Shown piece by piece: positions 9,008 through 19,500 of a stretch of 64,000 nucleotides of DNA; position 1 is the stretch's first letter; every line of letters begins with the position of its first letter. Made by a program: the position numbers and the translations under genes. The DNA is taken from positions 248,001 to 312,000 of the forward strand of contig CAVSID010000001.1 in assembly GCA_963727915.1 (NCBI GenBank), in the 5' to 3' direction. This stretch comes from CAWAND01 sp963727915 (lineage in GTDB: Bacteria; Chloroflexota; Anaerolineae; Anaerolineales; E44-bin32). The notes beneath the pieces are model-generated. The model searched no databases. It was not told where the DNA came from and saw only the letters and a program-made list of their open reading frames with translations.

Positions 9008-10520
9008 TCAGGGTGTTTGTTGCATGCTGGGTGCAGGCGTGGGTGAAGTCTCGGGCCCCACGGTCCCAGCTGGCGTTCTTGGGCCAGCGCCAGCCGAGGC
9101 ACAGATGGCCTGGTTGTCGGCGACGATGGCAACCACCGTTGGATCGTTACCGTAGGACGACATAAGCTGGGTGAACAGGCCTTCGGCGATTTGGCAGTTG
9201 CTTTCATATCCCGGCGAACCCGAAAGGTAGGCAAGAGCCGATGCGTAGGTGTAGTAATATTCCAGGCTCCCGGAGTTCGAGAGGCAGGCCGGGCACCGCC
9301 TCGCCATAGTCGTCTACTGGCTTGTTGGGATCACAATTCAGGATCTGGATGCCGTTGCAGAGCAGGTCGCCGATCTGATGGGCGTCGCACCCCTCAACGG
9401 AGCATTTCAGGACCTGGAGAGAGCTCTCATAATTCCTGGCGCGATAGTAGACCTCACCCAGAAAACCGTACAATGCAGGATTGCTCTTATCCAACAGCAC
9501 AGCCCTCTCGACATTTCTGGCGGCGACGAAGAACTCGCCTTCCTGCAAGTAGGTGCGTCCGATCGCAAGGTAGGGAACGGGATCCTGAACGTTGTTCTGC
9601 TCGTTGATGCGGGCGGCGCGGTCGAAAGCCGTCAGGGACTGCTCGACGAAGCTGTTTCGTTCGGTCAGGTTGATAGCATTGCCGGCCAACTTACGGTAGT
9701 TCGTGCCCAGCCGCAGATAAAGGAAGGTCAGGTTGGGGTTGATATTCACGGCCTTCTGGTAGGTGGCAATGGCCCCACGATAGTCTCCGTTGTTCTCGGA
9801 AACAATGCCGAAGACCCAGTAGGCATCAATTGCATCGAGGTCAGTTGAACCCGACCCGGATAGGGCAGCCGTCCCACCCTCTATCTGGTCCACGGCGCTT
9901 TTAGCCGAGTTGAAGGCGGTCAGGTAATTGCCCTGATCCACCTGAACCTCGGCCTGGTAGGCCTGGGCCAGCGCGCTGTTGGGGACCAGGTCTCTGGCCT
10001 GACGTGCGCTTTGATCGGCTTCGGTGAGGTAGGCATCGAACAGCGCCTTGTCGTCGCCTTGATAGGCGGAAGCTGACCAATCGTAGACCCTGGCTCGAAT
10101 GGTCATGATGAAGCCATCATCTGGGGCCAGTTGGGTTGCTTTGTCGATCGACTGACGCGCCTCCGACAATCGTGCAAGCCGGTCGACGTTGCTGGCCTGA
10201 AGCGCGCTGAAGTAGGTCTGAATGCGCGCCAACTCGGCCCAAAGCGTGGCGTTGTCGGGATTGACCTCGAGCGCCTTCTGGTAGGCCTGAATGGCACCGG
10301 GGAGGTTTCCAGCCGAGACGCGGGCGGTGGCTTCTTCTTCAAAGGATTTGACGGTGCGCGTGGCGGTGGGGGTCGCCAAAAACAACGGCTGAACTTGGCC
10401 CAATTCGCGCATTTGGAGCAGAAAGAGCCCGCCTCCTATCAGCACAACCAGGATCAGGATTTGCCCCAAGTTGATGCCGCGTTCGGGACCCAATCTGAGC
10501 TGATCGCCGCGTAGCTGCAT
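9008..10520 (-). CDS. Membrane-anchored TPR protein (first of three)
   Basis: About 503 residues. A short Arg-containing N-terminus precedes one membrane segment (ILILVVLIGGGLFLLQM, about residues 21-37), then a Thr/Pro linker (LFLATPTATRTV) and a series of TPR units such as GNLPGAIQAYQKALEVNPDN and GDYRGAIATYQKAVNINPN. The C-terminus is Ala/Pro/Thr-rich (TPAGTVGPETSPTPAPS). Topology suggests a short cytoplasmic tail and an extracytoplasmic TPR scaffold. The frame breaks near 9290-9300, after GEAVPGLP. It lies 24 bases downstream of a paralogue with the same architecture, probably co-transcribed. Partner proteins are unknown. Confidence 0.8.
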
Positions 10521-10544
10521 GGTAGACTGTTGCGCCGCTGCGCC

Positions 10545-12074
10545 CTAAGGCGCGGCCGTCGCCGCCGGGGTTGCTGTTGGTGTAACCTCGGCGCCGCAAG
10601 TGCGCAGAGCCTCCTCGGCATTGAATTGAGCGGTGTCGTCGTTCTGGATCCCAAGAAGGATAGCCTGCGACACCTGGATGGCAAGATCGCACTGTCCGTC
10701 TTCTGCAAGGGCTAAGGCGTAGGTGTAGTAGAGCTCCACGGAGCGCGGGTCGCCCGGATCCAAGCGCAAGCCCTCGATCGTCACCGGATCTTGCATGGCC
10801 TGTAATACGCCCTTCACCACCGTTCCGGAAGGATCGACCACCGGGGTACCCGGAATAACCAGGCCAACCGACTGGGCGACCAGCCCACCGTTGGCATCGG
10901 TCGAGGTCTGGATCAGCACTTGGTCCCCAACTTTGAACTGCCCGCCCATCTGGGTGCTGTCAGTTAACTGGACTGACTTGCCATCGACGGTCCATTCCCC
11001 TGGAATGCGGCCGCCGCGGACGGCCCATCCCAATTCGACGACGGCCAGCTGGAGTTCATTGTTTTTCCTGAGCATCTGTCCCAACAGCCCGCGAAGATAG
11101 GGATCATCGGGAGAGAGATGAACAGCATCGGCAGCATATTGGCTCGCTCGGGCATACTGGCCAGTTCTGGAGTACGCCTGGACGATGCGTCGAAGTGGGA
11201 TCGTGTCGTTTGGCGCCAAGGAGGAGGCATGCACATAGCTGCTGATGGCCGAGTCCGTCAGGTCCTGCGGCGATGCCTCGCCAATGCCCTGGCTCGCCTC
11301 GGCCAGGTACATATCCCCCACTTTGAGATGGAGCAAGGACAGGTTCCCGTTCGCCCTCAGAGCAGTCTGATAGGCGACCAGCGCATCGGGGTAGTTTCCG
11401 GTGGATTCCATGACGACGCCCAGCGCATACTGTGCATCCAATGACGACGGGTCGATGGACACAGCCTTCCTGGCCTCGTCGCTGGCCCGCTGATAGGCAT
11501 CCTGTTCGTTGGCAAAGAGATATTGGTCGATCAGAACCTGGGCGTTGATCGCGTGCACCAGGGCTGAACCAGGATTCTGCTTCAGGGCGCGGTCAATGGC
11601 CGCCTGCGCTTGATCGAGAAGCTGAAGTCGATCCTGATCGTTGCCGGCCCCGTTGGCTTTCAAATCCAGCACCCACGCGAGCATGGCTTGGGCTGCCGCA
11701 GAATTCGAATCGATGAGCAGGGCGTCGCGCGCGCTCGTCTCAGCCTTGTCCAGCTCCCCGGAGAGAGCCTGGATCCTTGAGAGGTCAATGTAGTTGTTCA
11801 CCTGTTTGGGATCAACGCTGATCGCCTCTTCATAGGCGGTTTCCGCCTGTGCCAGCTTTCCCGCCTGGAATAGGCTCTGCGCTTCGAGCAGGACTGCCGC
11901 CGAGCTCCGGGTGGGGGTCGCCGTGGGCACAAACAGCGGAGGCACGCTGGGCACAATCGCACGTTCGAAATACACGGCCGCGCCGATCAGCACGACCAGG
12001 GCGATAATCCGCCACGGATTAGGCGGCTGGCGCCGCTTCTTGCGCATACTCCACTTGCTACCGCTAAGATACAT
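10545..12074 (-). CDS. Membrane-anchored TPR protein with an embedded beta-rich domain
   Basis: A 509-residue intact protein. MRKKRRQPPNPW precedes one membrane segment (RIIALVVLIGAAVYFERAI), then a Thr/Pro linker (PLFVPTATPTRSS) and about eight TPR-like helical pairs. After the TPRs, around residues 345-425, comes a segment unlike the rest: GEWTVDGKSVQLTDST, then FKVGDQVLIQTSTDANGGLV and AQSVGLV. This resembles the short beta-barrel repeats of the DUF5666 type. TPR-like helices resume at the C-terminus, with an Ala/Thr/Pro tail. The start is ATG 12074 (AGGTGAA just upstream) or the internal Met before RKKRRQ. Function unknown. Confidence 0.8.
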   Translation of the reverse strand: MYLSGSKWSMRKKRRQPPNPWRIIALVVLIGAAVYFERAIVPSVPPLFVPTATPTRSSAAVLLEAQSLFQAGKLAQAETAYEEAISVDPKQVNNYIDLSRIQALSGELDKAETSARDALLIDSNSAAAQAMLAWVLDLKANGAGNDQDRLQLLDQAQAAIDRALKQNPGSALVHAINAQVLIDQYLFANEQDAYQRASDEARKAVSIDPSSLDAQYALGVVMESTGNYPDALVAYQTALRANGNLSLLHLKVGDMYLAEASQGIGEASPQDLTDSAISSYVHASSLAPNDTIPLRRIVQAYSRTGQYARASQYAADAVHLSPDDPYLRGLLGQMLRKNNELQLAVVELGWAVRGGRIPGEWTVDGKSVQLTDSTQMGGQFKVGDQVLIQTSTDANGGLVAQSVGLVIPGTPVVDPSGTVVKGVLQAMQDPVTIEGLRLDPGDPRSVELYYTYALALAEDGQCDLAIQVSQAILLGIQNDDTAQFNAEEALRTCGAEVTPTATPAATAAP

Positions 12075-12197
12075 TTCACCTGCTCATTGGATGGTCAAAT
12101 GGCTGAGGCATGCCACGCATGCTTGGCCAGAAATTTGGCGGGAACCGCATCTTACCACCCCCTTAAAGCGAGCGTCAAGGCGGCCGAAACCATAAGG

Positions 12198-12203
12198 TAT
12201 AAT
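12198..12203 (+). promoter_or_regulatory. -10 box suggesting a leaderless transcript of the third TPR gene
   Basis: A perfect TATAAT at 12198-12203 lies only seven bases before the ATG at 12211, so transcription would start at or next to the start codon. No good -35 is present (TCAAGG at 17-base spacing) and no ribosome binding site fits between. Confidence 0.55.
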
Positions 12204-12210
12204 CTGCCCC

Positions 12211-13291
12211 ATGTCTCCCGAATCAACCTCCCAATCTACGGGTGAAACCCAACCATCCGACTCCGGTTCCCCCCTCCCCGTCTCCGAACAGGCAAATCCA
12301 GATGGAGCTAACGACCGAGCAGGCCTTTGGCGGCTGGTCCGCTGGTACGTTCTGGGATTCTTGGTGATCGTGGTGGCCACCGGGACGATTGGCTACTTTG
12401 CCGGCGTCCGCCAACGCGAAGCCTCTCGACAGGAGGCCATCACCCAGGTTGCCAAGGAGCAATTCGATCTCAGCCTGCAGGACCTGGACGCCGGACGCTA
12501 TGAAATTGCCAGGCAACGACTGGCGTACGTCATCCAAATCGACCCTAGTTATCCTGGCGCTCCCGACCGATTGGCCCAGGCACTCTTGGCCCTGAATCAA
12601 CCGACTTCACAGCCCACGTCGCAGGTGACCCCGACCCCCAACCTGTCCCCCGTTCAGGATTTGCTGGACCAGGCCAAAGCCTCTATTCAGAATGGCGATT
12701 GGTCGACAGCTATCGACACGCTGGTCCTTATGAAATCCAAGGATGTAGGTTACCAAGCAGTTGCCCGGGACGACTTAATGTACCTGGCGCTGAGAAACCG
12801 CGGGATCGATCTGATCTCCAACCAGGGAGAGCTCGAGCAGGGCATCTTCGATTTGTCGCGCGGCAGAGCAGTTCGGCCCGCTCGACCGAGACGCCGATAA
12901 CTGGCGAAGTTGGGCCCAGTTGTATCTGCAGGCAAACAGCTACATGGGTCTCAACTGGGCCAAAGCCGCTGCAGCCTTCGCCCAGGTGTACCTGGTGGCC
13001 CCTTATCTTAAGAACGACGCCTACATCAAGTACGGTATCTCCGCCCAGAACTACGGCGACCAATTGATCAACGCTGATGACCCGTGTGGGGCTGAGACCA
13101 TGTACAGCGAATCCCTGGCGGCATGGGACAACGCCACACTCTATCCCACCGCCACCAAGGCGCATCGGGCCTGCAAGACGGCTACTGCCGAGCGCCCTAA
13201 GCCCAAACCTCCGACCGACACCCCCACACCAGATGGAGGTGGCTCCCCAACGGACACACCTGAGCCCAGCGCAACCCCCACCAATGGCTAG
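12211..13291 (+). CDS. Membrane-anchored TPR-like protein (third of three)
   Basis: About 359 residues. A polar Ser/Pro/Thr-rich cytoplasmic N-terminus of about 50 residues is followed by one membrane segment (WYVLGFLVIVVATGTIGYF) and degenerate TPR units (LDAGRYEIARQRLAYVIQID; QNGDWSTAIDTLV) split by a linker of SQPTSQVTPTPNLSP. The tail is low-complexity (PKPPTDTPTPDGGG, TDTPEPSATPTNG). The frame breaks near 12865; rejoining gives RGAEQFGPLDRDADNWRSWA. It is divergent from the other two TPR genes and shares their architecture but little direct sequence. Confidence 0.75.
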
Positions 13292-13327
13292 ACCGGGTGC
13301 CGTCCCAGCTGGCCGTCGGACTGCCCG

Positions 13328-13837
13328 ATGACCACCCCGGCCTGGGTGTTGACCACAGCCTTCTGGGTTCACATGGCAGCCACCGTGGCTTGGATCGGTG
13401 GTCTGTTCTTCCAGGCGCTGGTCCTCAACCCTATCCTCGCCGGCAGTTCTCATCCCGAGCTCTGGGAAGACATGTTGCGGGGCATGCGGCGGCGCTTCGA
13501 ACCTATCGCTTGGCTCAGTCTCAGCGCGCTCATCGTCAGCGGCCTGATTCAGATGGAGGCCAACCCCTTGTACCAGGGCTTTCTTGCCATCAGCAACCGC
13601 TGGGCCCAGGCAATCCTGGTCAAGCACATCGTCATCGTGCTGATGGTCGCTGCCGCTGCCTACCAGACATGGTTCCTGCAACCCCGGCTCGAACGGGATC
13701 TCCTGCGGCGAGCGAAACGGCCAGCGGCATCCAGCCTCGACGAGGGGACGATCCAGCACCAGGTCCGGCTAACGCAGACAAACCTGGCACTCAGCCTGAT
13801 CGTGCTCGCCCTTACGGCCATCGCTCGCACCGCCTAA
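13328..13837 (+). CDS. CopD-like integral membrane protein
   Basis: A 169-residue protein with four hydrophobic segments: WVHMAATVAWIGGLFFQALV, IAWLSLSALIVSGLIQM, VKHIVIVLMVAAAAYQTWFL and LALSLIVLALTAIARTA. The HMxxTVAWIGG start and the KH in the third segment match the copper-resistance D (CopD) family, whose histidines may bind copper or heme. It lies 37 bases after the third TPR gene and 44 before another small membrane protein. No other copper genes are nearby, so the role is open. Confidence 0.65.
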   Translation: MTTPAWVLTTAFWVHMAATVAWIGGLFFQALVLNPILAGSSHPELWEDMLRGMRRRFEPIAWLSLSALIVSGLIQMEANPLYQGFLAISNRWAQAILVKHIVIVLMVAAAAYQTWFLQPRLERDLLRRAKRPAASSLDEGTIQHQVRLTQTNLALSLIVLALTAIARTA

Positions 13838-13881
13838 CCCCATTACGACATCGGCACGCGACTTGCACCCACTCGACTACT

Positions 13882-14340
13882 ATGTCAGAGCTGTCCTCGC
13901 TTTCACCGGCCGCCTATGTGCTCGGCGCAGCTTCGCTGTATCTTGGATTCAGTGGAGTCCTTGGAGTTCTTCTCCGCTATGTCAATCTGCACAGAACCAA
14001 ACTGGCATGGCTCCTGGGCGCGGGCTATATCTGCTTGCTCTTTCTTCCGGCGACGGCATTTGTTGTCCAGCGTTCCGGATGGCCCCCGGCACTTCGGCTG
14101 GTAGTGCTCGTACTTTCAGCCACGGTGATCGCCTTTGCCATCCGGCAGCCTGTCTGGGCACCCAAAGAGCTCTGGCGCCCGATCTTCGGCCGGCGCTATT
14201 TCGCATCCGTCATGGCCATTTCCGCGCTCTGGGGACTCAGCCTTGGGATATCAACCGGCGCCCTTTTCCCTGCTCTTGTCGGAGTCTCCGCCCTCGCAGC
14301 TGGCGCCGCCGCCATGGTCAGCCGGCCAAAGCTTTCCTAA
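13882..14340 (+). CDS. Small polytopic membrane protein, unknown
   Basis: A 152-residue protein with about five hydrophobic segments (YVLGAASLYLGFSGVLGVLL, AWLLGAGYICLLFLPATAF, LRLVVLVLSATVIAFAI, and two near the C-terminus). The start is ATG 13882; the same frame extends upstream to 13297 but that part is shadow of the CopD-like gene. No catalytic or metal-binding motif is evident. It lies between the CopD-like gene and rnz on the same strand. Confidence 0.6.
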   Translation: MSELSSLSPAAYVLGAASLYLGFSGVLGVLLRYVNLHRTKLAWLLGAGYICLLFLPATAFVVQRSGWPPALRLVVLVLSATVIAFAIRQPVWAPKELWRPIFGRRYFASVMAISALWGLSLGISTGALFPALVGVSALAAGAAAMVSRPKLS

Positions 14341-14427
14341 CCCCACTCATTCGTTAAGGTACAATGGCGCCTGAGGGTCCGTCATGGGTACGGGCCCAGA
14401 CCCTGTCCCACGACGGATCGACGCCCC

Positions 14428-15349
14428 GTGTTTGAATTCATATTTCTTGGAACATCGGCTTCTGCCCCCTCCGTTCATCGCGGGCTGTCATCGCATGTGG
14501 TCAGCTTCCGCGACCAACGGTTTCTCATCGACTGCGGCGAGGGTACACAGAGACAGATCCTCCGGTCTGGGATCGGTTTCCGCCGGCTGAACCGGGTGTT
14601 GATCACCCACGGCCATTTGGATCACATTCTGGGGTTGGCGGGGCTCCTTTCCACGTTCGCGCGCTGGGAAGCGATCGAAACGCTGGAGATCTTCGCTGGC
14701 AACTGGGCCCTCGAACGCATCCACGATCTTGTTTTCGGCGTCGTCCTGCGCGGTGCCCGGCCTCCACTTGACATCCGATTGGTGCCCGTCGAACCAGGCA
14801 TCATCTACGAGGCCGATGGCGTTCGAGTCGAGGCCTTTCCAGTCGCGCACCGCGGACCAGATTGTTTCGGCTATGCCTTCATCGAGGAGTCCCGCCGTCC
14901 GTTCTTACCGGAAAAGGCGGAAGAACTAGGTGTTCCAGCGGGTCCGATCCGCAAAGATCTGGTCGAAGGACGAGAGGCCCGACTGCCCGATGGGCGGGTC
15001 ATCCCCCCGGGGGCCGTTCTCGGGCCAGAACGGCGCGGCGCCAAGTTGATACATGTTGGTGACTGTGCCCGCACCGACAACCTGCTGGAGGTCTGCCGCG
15101 AGGCGGATGCGCTGGTTATCGAGTTCGACTTATCTGGAGTATGAGACCCAACTTGCCCGGCAGTTCGGCCACCTGACAGCCCAAGATGCAGCCCGGCTGG
15201 CTAAGGACGCCGGCGTCGGCCAACTCTACCTGACCCATATCTCGCGGCGCTATCGCGAAAAGGATGTGTTGGCGGAGGCGATTGAGATCTTCCCCAACAC
15301 CAGCGTGGCGCGGGATTTCGACCAATTCCAGGTCCGCCGACCGGATTAG
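14428..15349 (+). CDS. rnz: Ribonuclease Z (tRNA 3' endonuclease)
   Basis: Zinc-dependent metallo-beta-lactamase-fold enzyme that trims tRNA 3' trailers. The start is GTG 14428 (MFEFIFLGTSASAPS). The metal motif THGHLDH with ILGLAGLL follows at about residue 63, then GDCARTDNL and, near the C-terminus, LYLTHISRRY. About 306 residues, as expected. The frame breaks at the TT pair 15124-15125; removing one T gives IESTYLEYETQLARQFGH. A TACAAT box lies at about 14358-14363. This tRNA-Gln-bearing genome segment does not encode CCA on its tRNA, consistent with a need for 3' maturation. Confidence 0.9.
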
Positions 15350-15660
15350 TCCCCACATTTCCCCCTGGCACGGCCCAGACCATCGCCTGCCACCTCCGGG
15401 CCAACTCCCGGATGGGCCGTATTCTAAGGGCTTGACACCATCTGGAAGAGGGACACAATGAGCAGCCATGTTCAAGTCTGCTTGGATCGTGGCCCAAGAT
15501 TCCAATCTCGGGCCGCTGGGTCGGGGCAGTACCATTCGCCGCTTCGCACCACCGTTGGCGGCGCAAACACTTGTCGAAGCTTCTCCCCGGGCCACATCGA
15601 TCCCATGGCCCGGCCCGGAAATCCTAGGGGGCGAACAGTAGCTCTGAACACCGGCTGTTA
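15350..15660. other. Intergenic region without a confident gene
   Basis: 311 bases between the convergent ends of rnz (+) and the methyltransferase (-). Two overlapping short plus-strand frames are open (ATG 15458 to about 15664, with GAGGG upstream, and ATG 15468 to 15641), but neither has a recognisable domain. No convincing terminator hairpin was found. Confidence 0.5.
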
Positions 15661-16457
15661 CTAGACCTTCGCCAGCAGAAGCCGTTGATAGGTCAGCCGG
15701 CCAGCACGGAATCCGCGGTAGGCAATTGATCCACGCACCCCCGCCAGCTGCCCCATAAACGGCCGCAGCCAGAAGGGCCCGTAGTCTGTGATCCACTGGC
15801 TTCTCTGCTCGTGTGTTTCATCGAGAGATTGCACAACGTTGGCGGTGATGTCGGCGGAATCAATCAACGTCAAACCGCTCTGCTCGATCTCCTGGTTGAG
15901 GCTTAGCATCGCCGAGACCGGCCGATAATCAGCCAGAGCAAACTTACCCCCGGGCCTGAGGACCCTGCAGACCTCGTCGAAAAAACGCGGCATGCTCGGA
16001 AAGCAGTGCGAGGCCTCAATACTGATCAGATTGTCGAACGACTCCGGCGCAAATCCGAGGCAATCTGCCTTGCCCGTCACAAACGAGAGCCCATTCGATG
16101 AAAAACGGCGTCTCGCCGCACGTAGCGGGATCTCGGTCAGGTCAAGCCCCACATACAATCGGGGGTGCCACCGACTGTGGACGAAGGCCGCCCCGCCCCC
16201 GTAGCCACAGCTAATCTCCAAGCAGTCCCTTCCCGCCAATTCCAGTGCCTCTGCTACATAAGCATAGAGCTGCAGATAGTGCCGCATGGGCTCCTGGGAG
16301 CCCGGGAGCTCCGGGGGGAGGCGTCTTCCAGCAATGGCACGTAGCCATAGTTCAGGCACACGATTGGCGAAGTCACGAGCATGGTGGCCAGGTAGCCGTA
16401 CCAACGTCCGAGCATGTTCGCCCGCACACGCCTCAAGGCAAGCGGCATCATGCCCAT
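15661..16457 (-). CDS. Class I SAM-dependent methyltransferase
   Basis: About 265 residues. Motif I of the SAM-binding fold is CLEISCGYGGGAAF, followed by YVGLDLTEIPLRAARRRF (motif post-I), and VLRPGGKFALADYRP (motif III region). The N-terminal segment VCLNYGYVPLLED resembles the lead-in seen in methyltransferases of the phthiotriol/phenolphthiotriol and sterol type. The frame breaks at the six-G run 16313-16318 (plus strand); one extra base there joins EDASP to PELPGSQEP. The acceptor is unknown; a lipid or polyketide-like substrate is only a guess from family resemblance. It lies 62 bases downstream of the SARP-type regulator. Confidence 0.8.
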
Positions 16458-16519
16458 GGTCGCCGCTTCATGACTTTAGACTCTCGACAATGGAGAGATC
16501 TCCCCAGGCGGATTGGCGC

Positions 16520-19500
16520 TCAAAAAAGTGGGCGGCGCGGCTCGAGGTGCTGTACCCGCCTTGGGTCATCTAGCGCGAGGTGGCGCCCCATTTCTAGCTG
16601 TGCCAGGCCTTGCTCGTAGGGCATGCTCAACGCCTCCGCTTTCTCGAAAGCGCTGAGCCAACCCCTTTGAGCGCGCCTCCTGCGGCCTTGGAGCCAATCC
16701 AGAGTTGCATGCCACACTTCAGCTCGCGGGCCACATGCCCGGAAGGTGCGCGCCAGGAGATCCAACGCTCGAACAGCATGTTTGGCCTGAGACCTGAATT
16801 CTTCCACGGTCTTCTCGTCGGGCATCGCCTCAAGCTCCCACGCCGAGAGGTATGTTCGGGCGACCGCAGCATATCCCTCCACCTGGGAAAAGAAATTCGG
16901 GGCCGAGCGCTCGAGGAGGACAGAAGCAGATTCCGCCGCTGCGAAAGCCCCGACAGGATCGCCTCCGCTCCAGCTTGCGTAGGCCAAGAAACCGAGGGCC
17001 TCCACTTCCTCCTGGTGCATCTTCACGATTTGAAGGATTTCCAGTGATTCGCCGATCTCGCCAATGGCGGCGCGCATGTCTTCGGACCTACCCCGCCGGA
17101 TCAAGCATTTGGCCCGTCCATCTATCCCCCATGCCAGGTGCTGGCTGTTTCCGCTGCGCCGCGCCAGACTGCAAAGCCGATCGTAGGTCTCCAGGCTACG
17201 CTCGTTCTCGCCTCGGAGTGAGAAGTAGTTGGCCAGGAGCATCACCCCCACACCCAGGCGGTTCCAGTCCCCTGCTTGTTCGTGCGCCCGATTCGCTGCT
17301 TCGAGAGAGACATAGGCTTCCTCCCAGTTCGCTTCACCCAAGGTGAAGATGCTGGTTGATAGTTGAACATAGGCTTCAGCCCGATGGCCGTCGTTCCGAC
17401 GTACCTGCGCAAGCGCCTTCCGCCGATATCGCTCTCCCAACCTGGACATCCTCAACAAAGGTGCGATCACGGTAGCGTCGGCATACGCGCGCGCCATTTC
17501 GGCAGCCGACCCTGCCTTCTCCGCCAAGTTGAGGCCGCGCACACTGGCATAGAGAGTCAGCAAAGTCTGGTTGCGGACCAGGTAGATTTCGGCCAGGAGT
17601 TTGAGCGCGAGCGCGGCCTGCCGCGTCGTCTCGACGTGTTGGTAGGACGTCGGTAGGAGCCGACTCAATCCCAGATGCAGCGCTTGGATGACCACTTCCC
17701 GCGCCAATCCAATGCCGATCCACGTGTTTCCTTTGGGGAGGGGCATCCCCAATAGACTTGCTGCCGTTTCCAGATGGGCGGCACTCTCCGTGATGTCACC
17801 CAGACCGTAGTGGGCCTCGCCAAGCAGCCGCTCAACCCTGCCCATTTGCAGTCGGTTGGCGGTCCATCGGCCCCCAGCCCGACGTCGCTGGATATCCCTC
17901 GCCTGCAGCAGGTGCGAGATAGCCTCCGGGTAGGCAGACACCCGCAATGCTTGCTCGCCAGACAACTGAAGATAGCGGGCTGCTCCGGGCGCCAACCCGG
18001 CTTCGACAAAATGCCTGGCGAGCTGACTGGCAGGTGGGAATTCGCTCTCAGCGTAGAGTTTCTCAAGAACCAGCCCGGTCGCCTCGTGTAGGTAGGCCCG
18101 CTCCCCTTTCCCCAGACGTTGATACAGATACTTCTGGATCAACACATGGCGGAAAGCAAATCGCGTCATCAATTGATCTTGAACGCGTTCGATTCCCAGC
18201 TCTTCGACCAGACGATGCTCCCTCCCCAGCTCCTCGGTCAGACGGCGCACAATCGCTGCCGGGTCCACACCCTGAACTTCGGCCACAACTTCCGCCACAA
18301 ACTCATCACCCTGGATGCTTGCGATGCTGGCGGCCTCCAACAACTCGGCGTCCAACCGGCCGACCCTGGCTTCAACCACCGCCTCGACCCGCGTGGGGAG
18401 CACACTCAGATCGAGATCATGCGACTCCTGCCATCGTCCCTCTTGGGTCTCGACCAAACCGCCACGCTCTTGGAGGTCTTTGACAAGTTCGCGGACGAAG
18501 AAGGGATGGCCGCGCGAGACGGTCGTCAATGATCGGCGAAATCCAGGGCCGGCGTCAACAGACAGCGATTGAAGCATTTGGTCGACGAAGACTGCGGCGC
18601 TTTCCATGTCAGATTGTTCGACATCCAGCCACACGTCGCCGAAATTGCGTTTGATCTCAGGCAAGACCTCCGTCAGAGGATGAGAATCCCCATCGGGCGA
18701 TGGGCCGACCTCGTCGGGCCGATAGGTCCCGATCAGTAGGACACGCGAGGCCTGAAGTTGGGCCGCCAGGAAGCGGAGTAAGGTTGCCGATGAAGGATCG
18801 ATCCAGTGAAGATCATCGAGCACGATCAGCAAGGGGCGCCGTGCACTGTACTCCAGCAGCACTTCGACATAGGCTTCCAGGACACGATTACGGTGCAGGG
18901 CAGCTGGCGATTCCGATCCGACCTCCACTCCCATGGCCTGTCCGATGGCCCCGGTCCATGATCGTGGTTGAGCACCAACTCCGGCCATCGACATGGTCAG
19001 CCACTGTTGAGGTATCAAGGAGCCAATCAAGTCGGGGGCAAAGGCCATGACGCGTTCACGCACCCACTGCGTGGTTAGTTCTGCCGTCGTGCCATCCCCG
19101 CGCGGGCGCCCCCGACCATTGCCGATCGTCGACGTTGAGCTCCTCAAGCAGGCACCCCAACACCTCCTGAAAAGGAGCGTAGGGATTGCCACCACCGGTG
19201 TAGACATCGCAACGGCCCATGGCCACTGCCACATCGCCATCGCCAGACAATGCTCGCCTGGCGAATGCGGCTGCGAGCGTGGTCTTGCCGCTTCCCGCTT
19301 CGCCCACAATCATCGCCAGCTTCCCGTGGCCGTGCCCGGCGGCGTCCAACATGCGATCCAGAGCCGCCAACTGCCAGTCCCTCCCGACAAATACGTCGGA
19401 CGCCGACTCTTCCAGCCATGTGTTTCTGCCCGGATCAAGCTGGAATGCCTCAGACGAGTCCGTTGCAGCCGGTGGCACCTCGCCAGGCGGGGAGGCGGGG

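Noticed and set aside
12728..13759. Minus-strand frame of 343 codons opposite the third TPR gene and the CopD-like gene
   Set aside because: Low-complexity shadow translation across two recognised plus-strand genes.
15458..15664. Two short overlapping plus-strand frames in the rnz-methyltransferase gap
   Set aside because: No domain, they compete with each other in different frames, and the purine run before 15458 is weak evidence alone. A small protein with a frame error cannot be excluded.
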